From Limnephilus marmoratus (taxonomy: Eukaryota > Arthropoda > Insecta > Trichoptera > Limnephilidae): a stretch of 64,000 nt of DNA. The DNA is taken from the NCBI GenBank assembly GCA_917880885.1, contig OU862913.1, forward strand, positions 22,515,286-22,579,285, given 5' to 3'. Below, one piece after another: positions 1 to 9,954 of this stretch (its first letter is position 1; every line of letters begins with the position of its first letter). Both the position numbers and the translations under genes were made by a program. The notes beneath the pieces were generated by a model, which did no database searches, was not told the origin of the DNA, and worked only from the letters and a program-made list of their open reading frames with translations.

Positions 1-371
1 TTCAATCATTGTTTTTTATTTCATTTAACACGAATAATAAGAATGCTGTGTAAACGCAATTAAAATTAAAATACTCAATTAATGAGGTCCTTCCTTTATA
101 ATGTAAGTGTTGATTTTATTAACAAATTTTTGTTCCAAGAAGTAGTTAACAAGTTTTATAGCAATGATACATAAAAAAATTAATTCACATACTTCAATTA
201 TTGTTTTTATTTCATTTAACACGTATTTACTGTCTGTATAAGTGTGAAAAATAAGCTGAATTTCAGTAAACAACAGATTTTTAACTTGTCTAAAAAAGTT
301 TCGGTTTCGGCCAAAACTGAGGCAGATACCGAAGATTCGGTTTCGGTCGGAAGTCCTGTTTCGGTCGGACA
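1..371 (-). mobile_element. hAT-like element end (left part outside window)
   Basis: The segment ends in a run of CGGTTTCGGTCGG-type motifs (about 300-371), a style of terminal repeat seen in some hAT elements. Bases 60-215 reappear inverted at about 13985-14190, and a similar CGGTCGGTCAC terminus lies near 15285. So this is one end of a dispersed element whose other end is outside the window. No transposase is visible and the hAT label is inference. Confidence 0.4.
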
Positions 372-1348
372 CTAATGGCACTATTTAAAATATCTCTGAT
401 TGCTTTGACGCCAATTTTGGCAAATATTCCCTCGATTCTTAAAAAAAAAAATTGAAATATTTTTGAATATTCCCGCAGTATAAATTTGACGTTTTATGGA
501 AGCCAGAAGAGCCTACTTCTACTCATACTCAATAGATGTTAGTGTCCTCTAGTTTTTTACGTATTATTCATGTTTACAAAAAACGGATCATGCAAAAATG
601 TCGAAAGCGGTTAGCAGGGTCAGCTGTCAAAATGCCTGCGTGTAAAATGCCATTTTTTATCGTGTTTAGTGGTTTTTTCTAACATATTTGTATACCAGTA
701 CCATAATAATTGAATTCAACATGTTTAAATATTTTTTTTTTGTTTAAATCGTAGAACTCCATTTTAATTTTTAAAAATTTAATTAAAATTAAATTTGATA
801 ATAATATTATTATCGAGTTCTGCAAGTATTTTAGTATGTATTTTTGTTACAGCTGTTTCGGTTTATAAGCCAATTATTTAAAGGAAACATTAAACACTTG
901 ACAACATATCAAAATTCAGTTTTCTTATACATATTTGGAGATTGTGATCTTCAATTAGACCAAAGAAACTTCATAGAAAATATTTAATGTGGATGCAAAA
1001 TTCAACTTGCGAGTTTATAGCTAGAGAATCCTGAGATTATTTCTGTTTAACATGTTTATGATTTTTTAATATTTTTTTTATAAATCCTAAAAATAGGGCA
1101 TGATTATTTAAATAAGGTGAAATCATTGGCTATATAGCACTTTATTCGGTTATTGTGTCTCCGTATTAAAATTCGGAGGCATGATTTTTTTTTGTGGGCA
1201 GAAAATATTCAAAATGAGCTCCAAAAAATCGCAAGCAATACGACGAAAATGTTTTTATTTGGTCTGTCGTTTTACTGGCTAGAAAGATGTACTGCATAGC
1301 ACGTAAAGGCCCCTTGAACATTTAAAATAAGATCCTTTTCAATTCTAG
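372..1348. other. AT-rich DNA with no recognised gene
   Basis: I see no convincing coding exon, RNA gene or named repeat here. Reading frames are short and interrupted on both strands. Confidence 0.5.
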
Positions 1349-1377
1349 TGATCCATGGCTAAAGTGTCCCAAGAAGA

Positions 1378-1470
1378 GTGTTCAAAGATGATTCCAGCAG
1401 AATCCTGGACCTGAACGGAGTAAAGGAATCAGCTCGAACCAAAGTGAAAAGCAATGGAGGTTCTAGTGGG
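1378..1470 (+). CDS. possible internal exon of an unidentified gene
   Basis: A frame open from 1363 runs to a good donor (GGG|GTAAGTT, intron from 1471). It encodes about 31 residues rich in polar side chains, ending NGGSSG, and finishes in phase 0. The next plausible acceptor (TTTTATTGCAG, ending 2551) opens a phase-0 exon, so the two can be joined in frame. The acceptor for this exon is unclear; AAG or TAG dinucleotide contexts near 1348-1374 are candidates. The product is not recognised. An open frame on the opposite strand is about as long, so the exon call is tentative. Confidence 0.25.
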
Positions 1471-1867
1471 GTAAGTTTTCCTCTTCTTCTTCCATTCTTT
1501 TGGCATCCAGTTTTGGACGTGTGTCTCCCTCCAATTTTCCAGATTTGCCTTTCCCTGTCGACTCTCATTCATTAAAAGTCAGCAGTTCTCTTCAAAACGT
1601 TAGCTCTTTCATGATTGGGTGACTTTGCGTGTCCATTCCAATGTTTTGTTGATGATTCTAACGGTCATCTGTGAGTCGGGCACATGTTTAGAGTTTGCAT
1701 TGATCCAAATGATTGAATAGGACTAAGTAAATATGAAATATTCAAGGAACGACAAAGACACGCAGTAGAGATAGCCAAATAGCTAAAAAAAAAACTACAC
1801 AACAAATCTTTTTCTTGAAGATATAATAAATTTGATAGGTCTGTTTAGGAAAGGTCTTATGTAGTTT

Positions 1868-2512
1868 TTGTGTATTTACAAGGTACGTAGTTCAAAATTA
1901 TACGAAAACGTGCGATTTTCGTCATGTAATTTTTGCATGTGTAAGTATAGCGTATGTAATTTTAGCGATGCATTTTAAGACATGTAATTTTCACATTAGT
2001 TTCAATAATAATATTTGATATTTGGCTAGTTTATATAGCATCTTTTTTGTGAAAAATCGCTTCAAGTAAGTCATATATTTAATAACACATTGTGTAATTT
2101 TAATGTGTAATTTTAGTATGTGTAATTTTAGTTTGTGTAATTTTAGTATGTGTAATATTAGCTAGTGTAATTTTAGGACATGTAATTTTAATACATTAAT
2201 TTTACACGTGTAACTTTATCACAAGTAATTTTAACAAATATAATTTTGTCATGTGTAATTTTAACACATGAAATTTTCACATGAGTAATTTTAACTCATG
2301 TAATTATAACAAATATAATTTTAATGTGTAATTTTAACACATGTTATGTGTGTAATTTTAACATGTGTAATTATAAATAGTGTAACTTTAAGATGTGTAA
2401 TTTTAACAAATATAATATTAACCTGTGTAATTTTAACACATGTAATTTTAACTCTGTAATTTTAGAACATGTAATTTTAACATGTGTAATTTAAGCATGG
2501 GTAATTATAGGA
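1868..2512. repeat. AT-rich minisatellite (TGTAATTTTA units)
   Basis: Dozens of degenerate copies of TGTGTAATTTTAACACA-like units, 10-17 bp long, run head to tail with spacing changes. They contain many short palindromes of the ACATGT type. The array lies in the intron proposed between 1470 and 2552. Confidence 0.85.
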
Positions 2513-2551
2513 CTGATTATATGTAATCTTTTGATCGATATTTTATTGCAG

Positions 2552-2734
2552 TTCACTAGCGGTTCTGCCTTGCAGCAGTACGGGTCCATCAGGGTGGCCT
2601 GCACCTACCTGCTGAGCGGATTGTATGCCTTCTCCAGTAAGGACTGCAAGACGCACATGTTCACCAGGGTGGCCTCCCATGTGGCGTTGATCGAGAGTGT
2701 TGTTTTTAACTCATTCGACTTTAACAGTGTTTAA
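2552..2734 (+). CDS. possible terminal exon of an unidentified gene
   Basis: A clean acceptor (TTTTATTGCAG ending at 2551) is followed by a frame with higher GC and balanced codon use, unlike the AT-rich DNA around it. It codes for about 50 structured-looking residues, including SGSALQQYGSIRVACTYLL, then an AT-rich tail and a stop at 2732-2734. A poly(A) signal AATAAA lies at 3076-3081. The exon starts in phase 0, matching the donor at 1470. I do not recognise the protein; the hydrophobic, helix-like composition could fit part of a repeat-helix or membrane protein. It could also be an internal exon with a missed donor near 2696. Confidence 0.4.
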   Translation, partial: FTSGSALQQYGSIRVACTYLLSGLYAFSSKDCKTHMFTRVASHVALIESVVFNSFDFNSV

Positions 2735-3240
2735 CTCATTCGCAGATGCTTGTGATCATTTTTGGTCGATACGGTTTGTCTGCATACGCGGACATAATAT
2801 TAAAATTTATTTCAAATTGTTAAAATTTTTTTTTATTATTTCAAATTATAAATTAGGTTTAAAAAAACCAATCCTTGTTTTTCAGCTCAAAGCATAAAAT
2901 TTGAAAAAAATTACTACATTTATGTATGTATTTCCTCCAAGTACAATATATAATGCATAATATGTTATTTCATTCAGAGGTTCTCAATCTTTTTTCTCTA
3001 TCCAGAAATGTTTGATAATCTGTGTTCTTTTTGTTGTTGTTGTTATTTTATATTCTCATGTATGTTATAAATATAAATAAAATGTTTTCAAAGAAGAATG
3101 TTTAAATACTGAACTCTGGTAAGGTGATGGAGAGAGGTTGGTTATATTATCAGATTGTGCTGTAAATAATTTTCTGTTTTTTAATAAAATTTTATTTTAT
3201 ATTCGCTGACTTCTTTGTTCTTGATATACAAAAATGAATG
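2735..3240. other. AT-rich DNA, possible 3' UTR of the preceding exon
   Basis: No gene is seen. AATAAA signals occur at 3076-3081 and near 3185, so the part just after the stop at 2734 may be transcribed. Confidence 0.35.
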
Positions 3241-3690
3241 TTCCTCTACCAATTATCCGATTGCGATGAAACTTTGGTGAGTAGTTGTGCGCGAGCCCGC
3301 CATGGTTTCTGCATATAATGATAAGCTCTGGCACCATGAAATATGTAAGAAATTTTGATAAGGGGCTCGAGAGTTGGTTTAAGAATGTGTGTGCATATCA
3401 TATAGTTGAGCGACAGGAATGGAAGGCAAGGGGATCCGGAGAGGAAAGGGATGCGGGAGTGGAACAGGGACACTTGGGAAAAGACAAGCAAAGGAGGGGT
3501 CGGGGACGAGGGAGGGGCAGAGGGAGGTATTTCAAAGGAGACATAGTAGCGATAGGGGTATCAGGGGTAAATTTGGAAAACCCATACTTCTCACAAGGAC
3601 AGATAAGCGTTGTCTGGAAAATGCCGAAAAATGTCCTGATTTATTAGTATACGCACCAGACAGAAAAACAAAAAAAATATTGTGTGTTTA
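3241..3690. repeat. dispersed repeat carrying CCGATTGCGATGAAACTTTGG-like motif
   Basis: It begins with a motif (CGATTGCGATGAAACTTTGG) that recurs near 29330 and, more loosely, near 57690, followed each time by a GAGCTCTGGCATYATGAAAT-like stretch and then a purine-rich GGGAGGGG segment. Similar G-rich segments lie at 25384-25530 (same strand) and 21740-21890 (inverted). This is a multi-copy element of uncertain class; Helitron-like or LINE-tail origin are both possible. Frames through the G-rich part are low-complexity artefacts. Confidence 0.5.
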
Positions 3691-3692
3691 TG

Positions 3693-3950
3693 TAGGAATC
3701 TGGGGTCAGTGTGTCCAGGAGTGACGGATGTATGAATCCACCCCTTAAACCGTGGTGAAAGACGATGGGTCGTAGGATTTCGATCACGCAACAGTGGGCA
3801 GACATCGGCTGTCAAAACTTTGACAAACCTCACCCCATGAACCCGGACACCCCTGCTAGTTCATCAAATGAAGCGAAACACTTGGGGGACCTATGGCAGA
3901 AGTGTTGGTTATCTAATAAATGGGGTACCCATAACCGCCTACAAAAATAT
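3693..3950 (-). mobile_element. SINE-like repeat, family S, copy 1
   Basis: One of more than ten copies of a ~330-400-bp repeat (family S). On the sense strand, family S starts near a GGAGGCGGGTATGGGTACCG motif and ends in a GGCCCTGAGG hairpin and A-run. This copy is antisense and lacks the hairpin end. It shares the segments CCCATGAACCCGGACACCCC and TTGGTTATC(C/T)AATAAATGG with the copy at 4975. Confidence 0.75.
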
Positions 3951-3956
3951 TAAAAA

Positions 3957-4970
3957 CATAAAAAAAGAAACATTGGCTAAAGAAGGAGGTAGCACAACGT
4001 GGCATAAAACCCCAAGAATAAATCACAATAATAATTTTATTCGTGAAAATCTCAAATCAAGAAATGAAATAATCGGGTAATCGAGCTGCGCTCGCTCCTT
4101 GGCTTTATCTATTTATGTCTTGAGACAGATAAGATTAAGCATGTACTATTGATAGCAATTGATAAGCTGGTAGCAGACTACTGATACTGCAAATTTCTGA
4201 ACACTTTTCGTTTTATCAAGTCCATCCTTGTTAAAACACCTCACACCTTGTGACTTACTGATCTTTTCTTTTACTTAACGACAAATTTAACATCCTTTTC
4301 AATATTTATTGGATAAATTAGTTGCCTTTGTCAAACCGAGAGTTGTCTTGTTGTGTGCAAAACTAATTTCAACCAAAACCTCACAATTAGTTAATAGTTT
4401 GTCTGTAATCTCAGTGTTCAGTCATAATAATATTCAAGTATTCAAAATTGCAATAAATTAAAGTTATAGACTTTGCTCCGTATCAAGCAAGAATCATCCA
4501 CGTCATCTGGTGAGTAATTCTTTAAGTAAACTACTTTCTTATATTGAAATACTTTTTATTTCTTTATTTGGATACATTTACATTGATTACGAAGTTGAAA
4601 TTGTTACAATTTTTAAACAGATTTTGGTGATGATCTATGGTTGATACAATAATTTACTTGCAATGGTTTACAAATTCATATATATTTTTTTAAATTATCA
4701 GAAATAATGTTTTAAGACCCAAACCAGCGGCCGATAATTCAAATTTCATCGAAAGATTATATCGCGAACATACCCTTACAGCATTTGTAAGGGGGCGTTC
4801 AAGTATTATGTAACGCGCCGTAACGTTTTTCCCTGCCCTCCCCCGCCTAAAGGTTACGTAACGCCCAAGTGACAATTTTTACCTGAAAGTCACAATTAAG
4901 TTGCGCAAAGTACTAGAAAATACCTTTTTTCTTGTTTTAATCGCGTTTGCGGTGATAAATAAAACTTCTC
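3957..4970. repeat. composite repeat, copy A
   Basis: About 1 kb that recurs at 5803-6495 plus 9487-9775 in the same order. The blocks are a GAAGGAGGTAGCACAA start, an AATAAA-bearing LTR-like stretch (4080-4560), a TTAA-element end (AACCAGCGGCCGATAATTC, about 4715) and a Harbinger-like terminus (GGGGGCGTTCAAGTATTATG, about 4790). The shared order shows that a pre-assembled nest was duplicated. This copy lacks the LINE found in copy B and so shows the empty insertion site at about 4668-4676. Confidence 0.75.
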
Positions 4971-4974
4971 TTCA

Positions 4975-5162
4975 ACCAGTCACTCTCGATCTGGCCCGCC
5001 ACGCAGCAGTGGGCAAAGACATCGGCCGTCAAGACTTTTACAAACCTCACCCCATGAACCCGGACACCCCTGCTAGATTATCAAATGAAGCAAACCACTC
5101 GGTGGGACATATGGCAGAAGTGTTGGTTATCCAATAAATGGGGTACCCACAACCGCCTCCCG
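4975..5162 (-). mobile_element. SINE-like repeat, family S, copy 2
   Basis: Antisense 5' part of family S, closely similar to the copy at 3771-3950, ending with the ACCGCCTCCC motif. The hairpin end is absent, so it is truncated. Confidence 0.75.
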
Positions 5163-5264
5163 AAATATTCAAAACAGTATTATCATTAACAATAGAAAGA
5201 CCAGGTACTGCTCCATACATATAAAGACCACGACCGTCATTTTGACGGCTGATCACTTTTTTCA

Positions 5265-5530
5265 AATTGGGAGGCGGATATGGGAACCGCTGCCCCGGGA
5301 ACCATTTATTGGATAACCAACACCTCTGCCAGAGGACACTCCAAGTGGTTCGCTGCGTTTAGTGACTTAGCAGGGGGGTCCGAGTTCGGTGGGTGAGGTT
5401 TGTCTGGGTCTAGGTGGTGAATACGTTTGGCCACCTACTGCGTAGCTGACCCGATCGGGAGACACTTGTTGAGGAAGACCTTATCTAGTCCTCTCCAGCA
5501 GGATCTTTCACTGTCATAAACGAGGAGGAA
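5265..5530 (+). mobile_element. SINE-like repeat, family S, copy 3
   Basis: Sense copy starting GGGAGGCGGATATGGGAACC and running through the TTATTGGATAACCAACACC and CTCTCCAGCAGGA blocks. It stops before the 3' hairpin, so it is 3' truncated or interrupted. Confidence 0.75.
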
Positions 5531-5802
5531 TGGGTATGTTGTTAACCTGGGTAAATAAAGTTGTAAACAAACTAGGCATTATGGCCCAAACCGTCACATC
5601 GACGGCTGCGGTCTTTGTAGGTATAAGTCAGTATATCTCGAAAAGTAATTTAGACATGTAACTGTTTTTTTCACCATAGTTGTTAAACCATAAATCATGA
5701 AATGTAAAAAAAAAAAACACCAATACAATAAGTATTAAGCATTATGTCGTCAATTTACTTCGGGCTGCCGTCAAAATGAAGGCTCCAGTCTTTTTAGTGT
5801 TA
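5531..5802. other. unassigned DNA between repeats
   Basis: Moderately AT-rich. It contains two related stretches (CCGTCACATCGACGGCTGCGG near 5595 and a GCCGTCAAAATGAAGGCTCC variant near 5767) that suggest a small decayed repeat. No gene seen. Confidence 0.4.
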
Positions 5803-6495
5803 AAAAAAAAATATGGTCTAGAGAAGGAGGTAGCACAATGTGGCATAAAACCCCAAAAATAAATAAAGAAATACTTTTGGCCTTGAAAATCTCATATCAG
5901 AAATTATGAAATATTCAAGTGATGGAGCAGCTTGCGACTCGGGCGTTTATCTACCGAGTCTTGAAACAGATAAGATTAAGTATGTGCTATTTATTGATAA
6001 GCTGGTAACAGACTACTGATACTGCAAAAACCTGAACTCTTTACTTATTATCAAGTCCATCCTTGTTAAAACACCTCACTTTTCTTTTGCTTAACGACAA
6101 ATTTATCATCCTTTTCAATATTTATTGGATAAATTAGTTGCCTTTGTCAAACCGAGAGTTGTCTTGTTGTGCGCAAAACTAATTTCAACCAAAACCTCAC
6201 AATTAGTTAAAGTCTGTCTGTAATCTCAGTGTTCAGTCATAATAATTATTCAAGTATTCAAAGTTGCAATAAATTAAAGTTATAGACTTTGCTCCGTGTC
6301 AAGCAAGAATCATCCACGTCATTTGGTGAGTAATTTTTTAAGTAAACTACTTTCTTATATTGAAATCCTTTTTTATTTCTATATTTGGATACATTTACCT
6401 TGATTACGAAGTTGAAATTGTTACAATTTTTAAACAGATTTTAGTGATGATCTATGGTTGATACAATAATTTACTTGCATTGGTTTACAAATTCA
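5803..6495. repeat. composite repeat copy B, left part
   Basis: Matches copy A (3957-4676) along its length. It is interrupted after 6495 by the LINE insertion and resumes at 9487. It includes the AATAAA-bearing block near 6270 and the TGGTGAGTAAT block near 6322. Confidence 0.75.
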
Positions 6496-6519
6496 ACTAA
6501 CTAACTAACTAACTAACCA

Positions 6520-8775
6520 TCACGCCGTTTCCCCGCAGGGGTAGGCAGAGAGGACGGACCGCCAAACAACTCGGTCTTGGCACACACTCTTTGCCTCACT
6601 CACATTCATACATCGTCTCATACATTCTCTTCTATTGTTCTGACTTTTGACATGGCCCGATTCAAGTATTTGATTCACTTGATCGTGCCACGTCTTCCTC
6701 GGGCGTCCCCGACTTCTTCTACCATTCACATTCGCGTCGTATATTCTTCTTACACTACTTTCTTCGTTCATTCGTTCTACATGCCCAAACCATCTGAGGG
6801 TCCCTTTCTTAATCTTACTCATTATGCTTATATCAGCCTTACATTCTTTGCGGATATCCACATTTCTCACACGATCATACATTGTTTTACCACACTTACG
6901 TCTCAGGGATCTCATTTCAACAGCATTCAGCTTACTTTCATCCTTCCTCTGCCAGTTCCATGCCTCACTGCCATACATCAGGGTAGGTACCAGGACTCCA
7001 TTGTGGACTGCTAGCTTTGCTTCTTTTGACAGTTTTTTATTAGCGCCAACGGCATTCAGTCCACCATTAATGGAGTTACCGGCATTCACCCTTCTTTCAA
7101 TATCTCTATCAGCCTTCCCATCTCTCGTAAACACACTACCCAGATACACAAACTCATCCACCTGCTCCAAGTATTCATCATTCACAACTATGTTGCATAC
7201 TGTTTTCGTACTCTCTCTTTCAAACACCATGACTTTAGACTTACTTACATTCATCATTAACTCATTCTTCATACATACTTCATTCATCCTTGATACGAGA
7301 GACTGTAGATCTTCCATAGTATTAGAAATCAGCACCGCATCATCAGCATACAACAGGCAACATACTTTCAGATTACCCAATTTCGCGCCCAATCCCACCT
7401 CTTTCAATTCTTGCATACAATTATCCATGTATAGATTGAATAACCATGGTGACATTACGCAGCCTTGCTTGACACCTTTTGTGATGTCAAACCACCCCGT
7501 AAAACCACCGTTCACCCTAACACACGCAACGCTTCCCTCGTACAGAGATGCAATTGCCTGTATGAGATTTGTATTCACTCCATACTTGGACAACACCTTC
7601 CATAACTTTTTCCTGTCGACTCGGTCGTATGCTTTTTGTAGATCTACAAAAGCGCAGAAAAGTTTCTGGTTTTTCGCCAGAAACTTCTCAGTGAGCATAC
7701 GCAAGGAGAAAATCTGGTCCATGCATCCCCTTCCACTCATAAAGGCACCTTGCACATCCCATATTTTATCCTTTGTTTCCATTCTTACCCTTTCAATCAA
7801 TATTCTTCCGTACAGCTTGCCGACTGAACTTAGCAGGCTTATAGCCCTATGATTCCCACAATCCATACGTGACCCTTTACCTTTGTATAACGGCATGATT
7901 ACAGCCCTTCTCCAATCTAATGGCGTGTAACCCTCCTCTAAACACTGGTTAAAAAGTTTGCACAACCATGTGAGAATAATATGACTATCTCCTTTAAAGT
8001 ATTCGGCAGCAATATTGTCGAAACCAACAGCCTTACCATTCTTCATGCATTTTATCGATTTTTTTATTTCATCCACGCTGATTTTGGTAACATTCACTCC
8101 GTCATCGTTCATACCCGATTCACCATTGGCCTCACTATCATCCGGGTTGCTTTCGAAAACCTCCTCAAAATATTTCATCCATCTCTCTTTTATTTCTTCC
8201 TCATTCGTCAACATTCTTCCATCTTTCGATTTTATGACTTTCAGGCTTCCGTTCTCTGAACCACTCCGGGGCCTTTTGACCTCCTTCCAAAACAGTTTAA
8301 TGTTTTCTTGGAAGTGTTTTGTCATTTTTATTCCCTCTTCCTCTTCCAGGCGTTTCTTTCGTTCTTTCACTCCAACACTTACTCTTTTCTTACATCCCTT
8401 ATAAACTTCTTTCGCTCTATCTCTCTCTTCGCTAGAAGCAGTGCCAGCCGCTATCAGATGTAACCATGCTTTCTTCTTCTCTGAGACCAGTGCTTTGATC
8501 TCGTCATCCCACCATGCGTCACCTTTCTTCCTACCTTGCGTACTTATTCCACATACATCCCTAGCAGATTCACAAAGACTCACCTTTATGTGGTTCCATG
8601 TTTCATCAATGCTTAGACCATCCATTTCCTTCTCATTCAATCTTATCTCCGCACAATTCTCATACTCACTTCTGACATTAATGTTTTGCAGTTTTTCTAC
8701 TTTGACTCTTGTTGGAGTTGATATCGTTTTCACTTTAGAGCGCCAGCCGCGAAAGAGGTTTACTCTCGACACCAC
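6520..8775 (-). CDS. LINE reverse transcriptase (RTE-like), after in-frame stop
   Basis: A 751-residue frame. It contains a reverse-transcriptase core with the finger motif AVIMPLYKGKG, an AFVDLQKAYDRVDR palm motif, GVKQGCVMSPWLFNLYMD, the catalytic YADD (about residue 476, bases 7339-7350) and the YLGS thumb motif. The C-terminal part has LRWFGHVERM and RGRPRKTWHDQV, typical of RTE-like elements. It reads in the same frame as the upstream endonuclease and is separated from it by a single TAG (8797-8799), so ancestrally one polyprotein. Its function would be target-primed reverse transcription of the element RNA. The frame is otherwise open, implying a fairly recent insertion. Long frames on the opposite strand here are shadows. 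Confidence 0.9.
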   Translation of the reverse strand: MVSRVNLFRGWRSKVKTISTPTRVKVEKLQNINVRSEYENCAEIRLNEKEMDGLSIDETWNHIKVSLCESARDVCGISTQGRKKGDAWWDDEIKALVSEKKKAWLHLIAAGTASSEERDRAKEVYKGCKKRVSVGVKERKKRLEEEEGIKMTKHFQENIKLFWKEVKRPRSGSENGSLKVIKSKDGRMLTNEEEIKERWMKYFEEVFESNPDDSEANGESGMNDDGVNVTKISVDEIKKSIKCMKNGKAVGFDNIAAEYFKGDSHIILTWLCKLFNQCLEEGYTPLDWRRAVIMPLYKGKGSRMDCGNHRAISLLSSVGKLYGRILIERVRMETKDKIWDVQGAFMSGRGCMDQIFSLRMLTEKFLAKNQKLFCAFVDLQKAYDRVDRKKLWKVLSKYGVNTNLIQAIASLYEGSVACVRVNGGFTGWFDITKGVKQGCVMSPWLFNLYMDNCMQELKEVGLGAKLGNLKVCCLLYADDAVLISNTMEDLQSLVSRMNEVCMKNELMMNVSKSKVMVFERESTKTVCNIVVNDEYLEQVDEFVYLGSVFTRDGKADRDIERRVNAGNSINGGLNAVGANKKLSKEAKLAVHNGVLVPTLMYGSEAWNWQRKDESKLNAVEMRSLRRKCGKTMYDRVRNVDIRKECKADISIMSKIKKGTLRWFGHVERMNEESSVRRIYDANVNGRRSRGRPRKTWHDQVNQILESGHVKSQNNRRECMRRCMNVSEAKSVCQDRVVWRSVLSAYPCGETA

Positions 8776-8796
8776 CAGAAAGTGGTCAGTTTCAAC

Positions 8797-9471
8797 CTAC
8801 GCCCCCCTGAACACTCTTGTGTCTTCGGTAACGGCTCTCAACCTAGAGTCAATCACCACAAAGTCAATTATTGATCTTTCATTTCCTCTTTCCCACGTAT
8901 ATTGGTGGACACATTTGTGATCGAAAAAAGTATTCGATACAAACAGGTTCCACTCTAAACATACTTCAAGTATTCTATTCCCATTATCATTCGTTCTTTC
9001 ATCCCCGAACTTACCTAAAGCTGAATCAAATCCGTCACGTCTAATTCCCACCCACCCATTCAAATCGCCCGCCATTATGATCCTTTCATTCTCATTTTTT
9101 AATCTCATTACATCGTTCACACCAGTCCAAAAATCATCTTTCACTTCGTCGCTTTCAGAATTAACAGGAGCATAGCAAATAACCAGAAACACCCTTGTCA
9201 AACCAATTTTGAATCGGATCCACATTATTCTCGGACTTACACATTCATATTGCGACATGCATTCAATCATTCTGGGAGACAGTAACGCTGCAACACCCTG
9301 ACAAGCCCTCTCCGTATCTGGTCTCCCAGACCAGATGACAAGTTTATCGTTGTGCTGCATCGTACCGCTCTCTTTTTTCATACTCTCTGTCACACAAAGT
9401 ACGTCCAAACATTTACTATCCATTGTTTCGCATAATTCATTCATCTTTCTTTCCATCCCTCCTCTGATATT
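8797..9471 (-). CDS. LINE endonuclease domain (APE type), ends at TAG
   Basis: Encodes an apurinic-endonuclease-like domain. Reading starts with IGTWNIRGG just inside the element boundary, without an ATG; the first ATG is at 9456. Visible motifs are CVTES (metal-binding Glu), IMAGDLNGWVG and SIIDFVVID. The catalytic SDH-type motif appears as TDHFLVV just beyond the TAG at 8797-8799. That stop therefore cuts the domain from its last catalytic His. The enzyme nicks target DNA to prime reverse transcription. As it stands the element cannot make the full protein without readthrough. Confidence 0.85.
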   Translation of the reverse strand, partial: NIRGGMERKMNELCETMDSKCLDVLCVTESMKKESGTMQHNDKLVIWSGRPDTERACQGVAALLSPRMIECMSQYECVSPRIMWIRFKIGLTRVFLVICYAPVNSESDEVKDDFWTGVNDVMRLKNENERIIMAGDLNGWVGIRRDGFDSALGKFGDERTNDNGNRILEVCLEWNLFVSNTFFDHKCVHQYTWERGNERSIIDFVVIDSRLRAVTEDTRVFRGA

Positions 9472-9486
9472 CCACGTACCAATTCG

Positions 9487-9608
9487 ACAAATTCATAATT
9501 TTTTATTTAAATTATCAGAAATAATGTTTTAAGAACCAAACCAGCGGCCGATAATTCAAATTTCGTCGAAAGATTATATCGCGAACATACCCTTACAGCA
9601 TATGTAAG
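9487..9608. repeat. composite repeat copy B, right part
   Basis: Continues copy B after the LINE, matching copy A from about 4668. It includes the TTAA-element end AACCAGCGGCCGATAATTC. Similarity to copy A goes on into the Harbinger-like element. Confidence 0.7.
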
Positions 9609-9951
9609 GGGGCGTTCAAGTATTATGTAACGCGCCGTAACGTTTTTCCGTACCCTCCCCCCCTAAACGTTACGTGACAATTTTTACCTGAAAGTCACAA
9701 TTAAGTTGCGCAAAGTACTAGAAAATATCTTTTTTCTTGTTTTAATCGCGTTTGCGGTAATAAATAAAACAAGAGATTTCGAGAGCGAGAAGGGTCGCCA
9801 ACTTGGAAAATTTTAAATCCCTAGTTTTTTAATCTAAATAAAGAAAAACATGTTACGTAACGCGTTGTTCGAACCCCCCCTCGTAACGCACAGTAACGTT
9901 TCATAAGACCCCCCCCCCCCCCCAAGTGCGTTGCGTAATACTTGAACGGCC
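9609..9951. mobile_element. Harbinger-like short inverted-repeat element (343 bp)
   Basis: Its ends are inverted repeats, GGGGGCGTTCAAGTATTATG on the left and the complement of GGGGCCGTTCAAGTATTACG on the right. TAA flanks both ends (9606-9608 and 9952-9954), fitting the 3-bp TWA duplication of PIF/Harbinger elements. There is no coding capacity, so it is a MITE. A partner end lies at about 4790. A C-run of 16 or so near 9907 may be of uncertain length. Confidence 0.65.
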
Positions 9952-9954
9952 CCT

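Larger units (their letters stand above)
6496..9486 (-). mobile_element. RTE-like non-LTR retrotransposon (LINE), ~3.0 kb
   Basis: The element is flanked by a perfect 9-bp duplication, ACAAATTCA at 6487-6495 and 9487-9495. The same site is present uninterrupted in composite copy A (about 4668-4676). On the minus strand it begins directly in the endonuclease domain (IGTWNIRGG), carries endonuclease then reverse transcriptase, has only about 20 bases of 3' UTR and ends in a (GTTA)n tail. The short tail microsatellite and the EN-RT layout fit the RTE group. The 5' UTR is missing, so it is 5' truncated. Related fragments lie at 38725-39020 and 59715-60345. Confidence 0.9.

Noticed and set aside
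1359..1568. Minus-strand 69-codon frame
   Set aside because: Overlaps the candidate plus-strand exon and its donor; no domain, no splice support on that strand.
3285..3724. Frames of 100-120 codons with GRGRGRGR
   Set aside because: Low-complexity purine tract in a dispersed repeat that recurs at 25400 and inverted at 21750.
6577..8920. Several long plus-strand frames opposite the LINE
   Set aside because: They are antisense shadows of the reverse transcriptase and endonuclease, Ser/Phe-rich with no domain.
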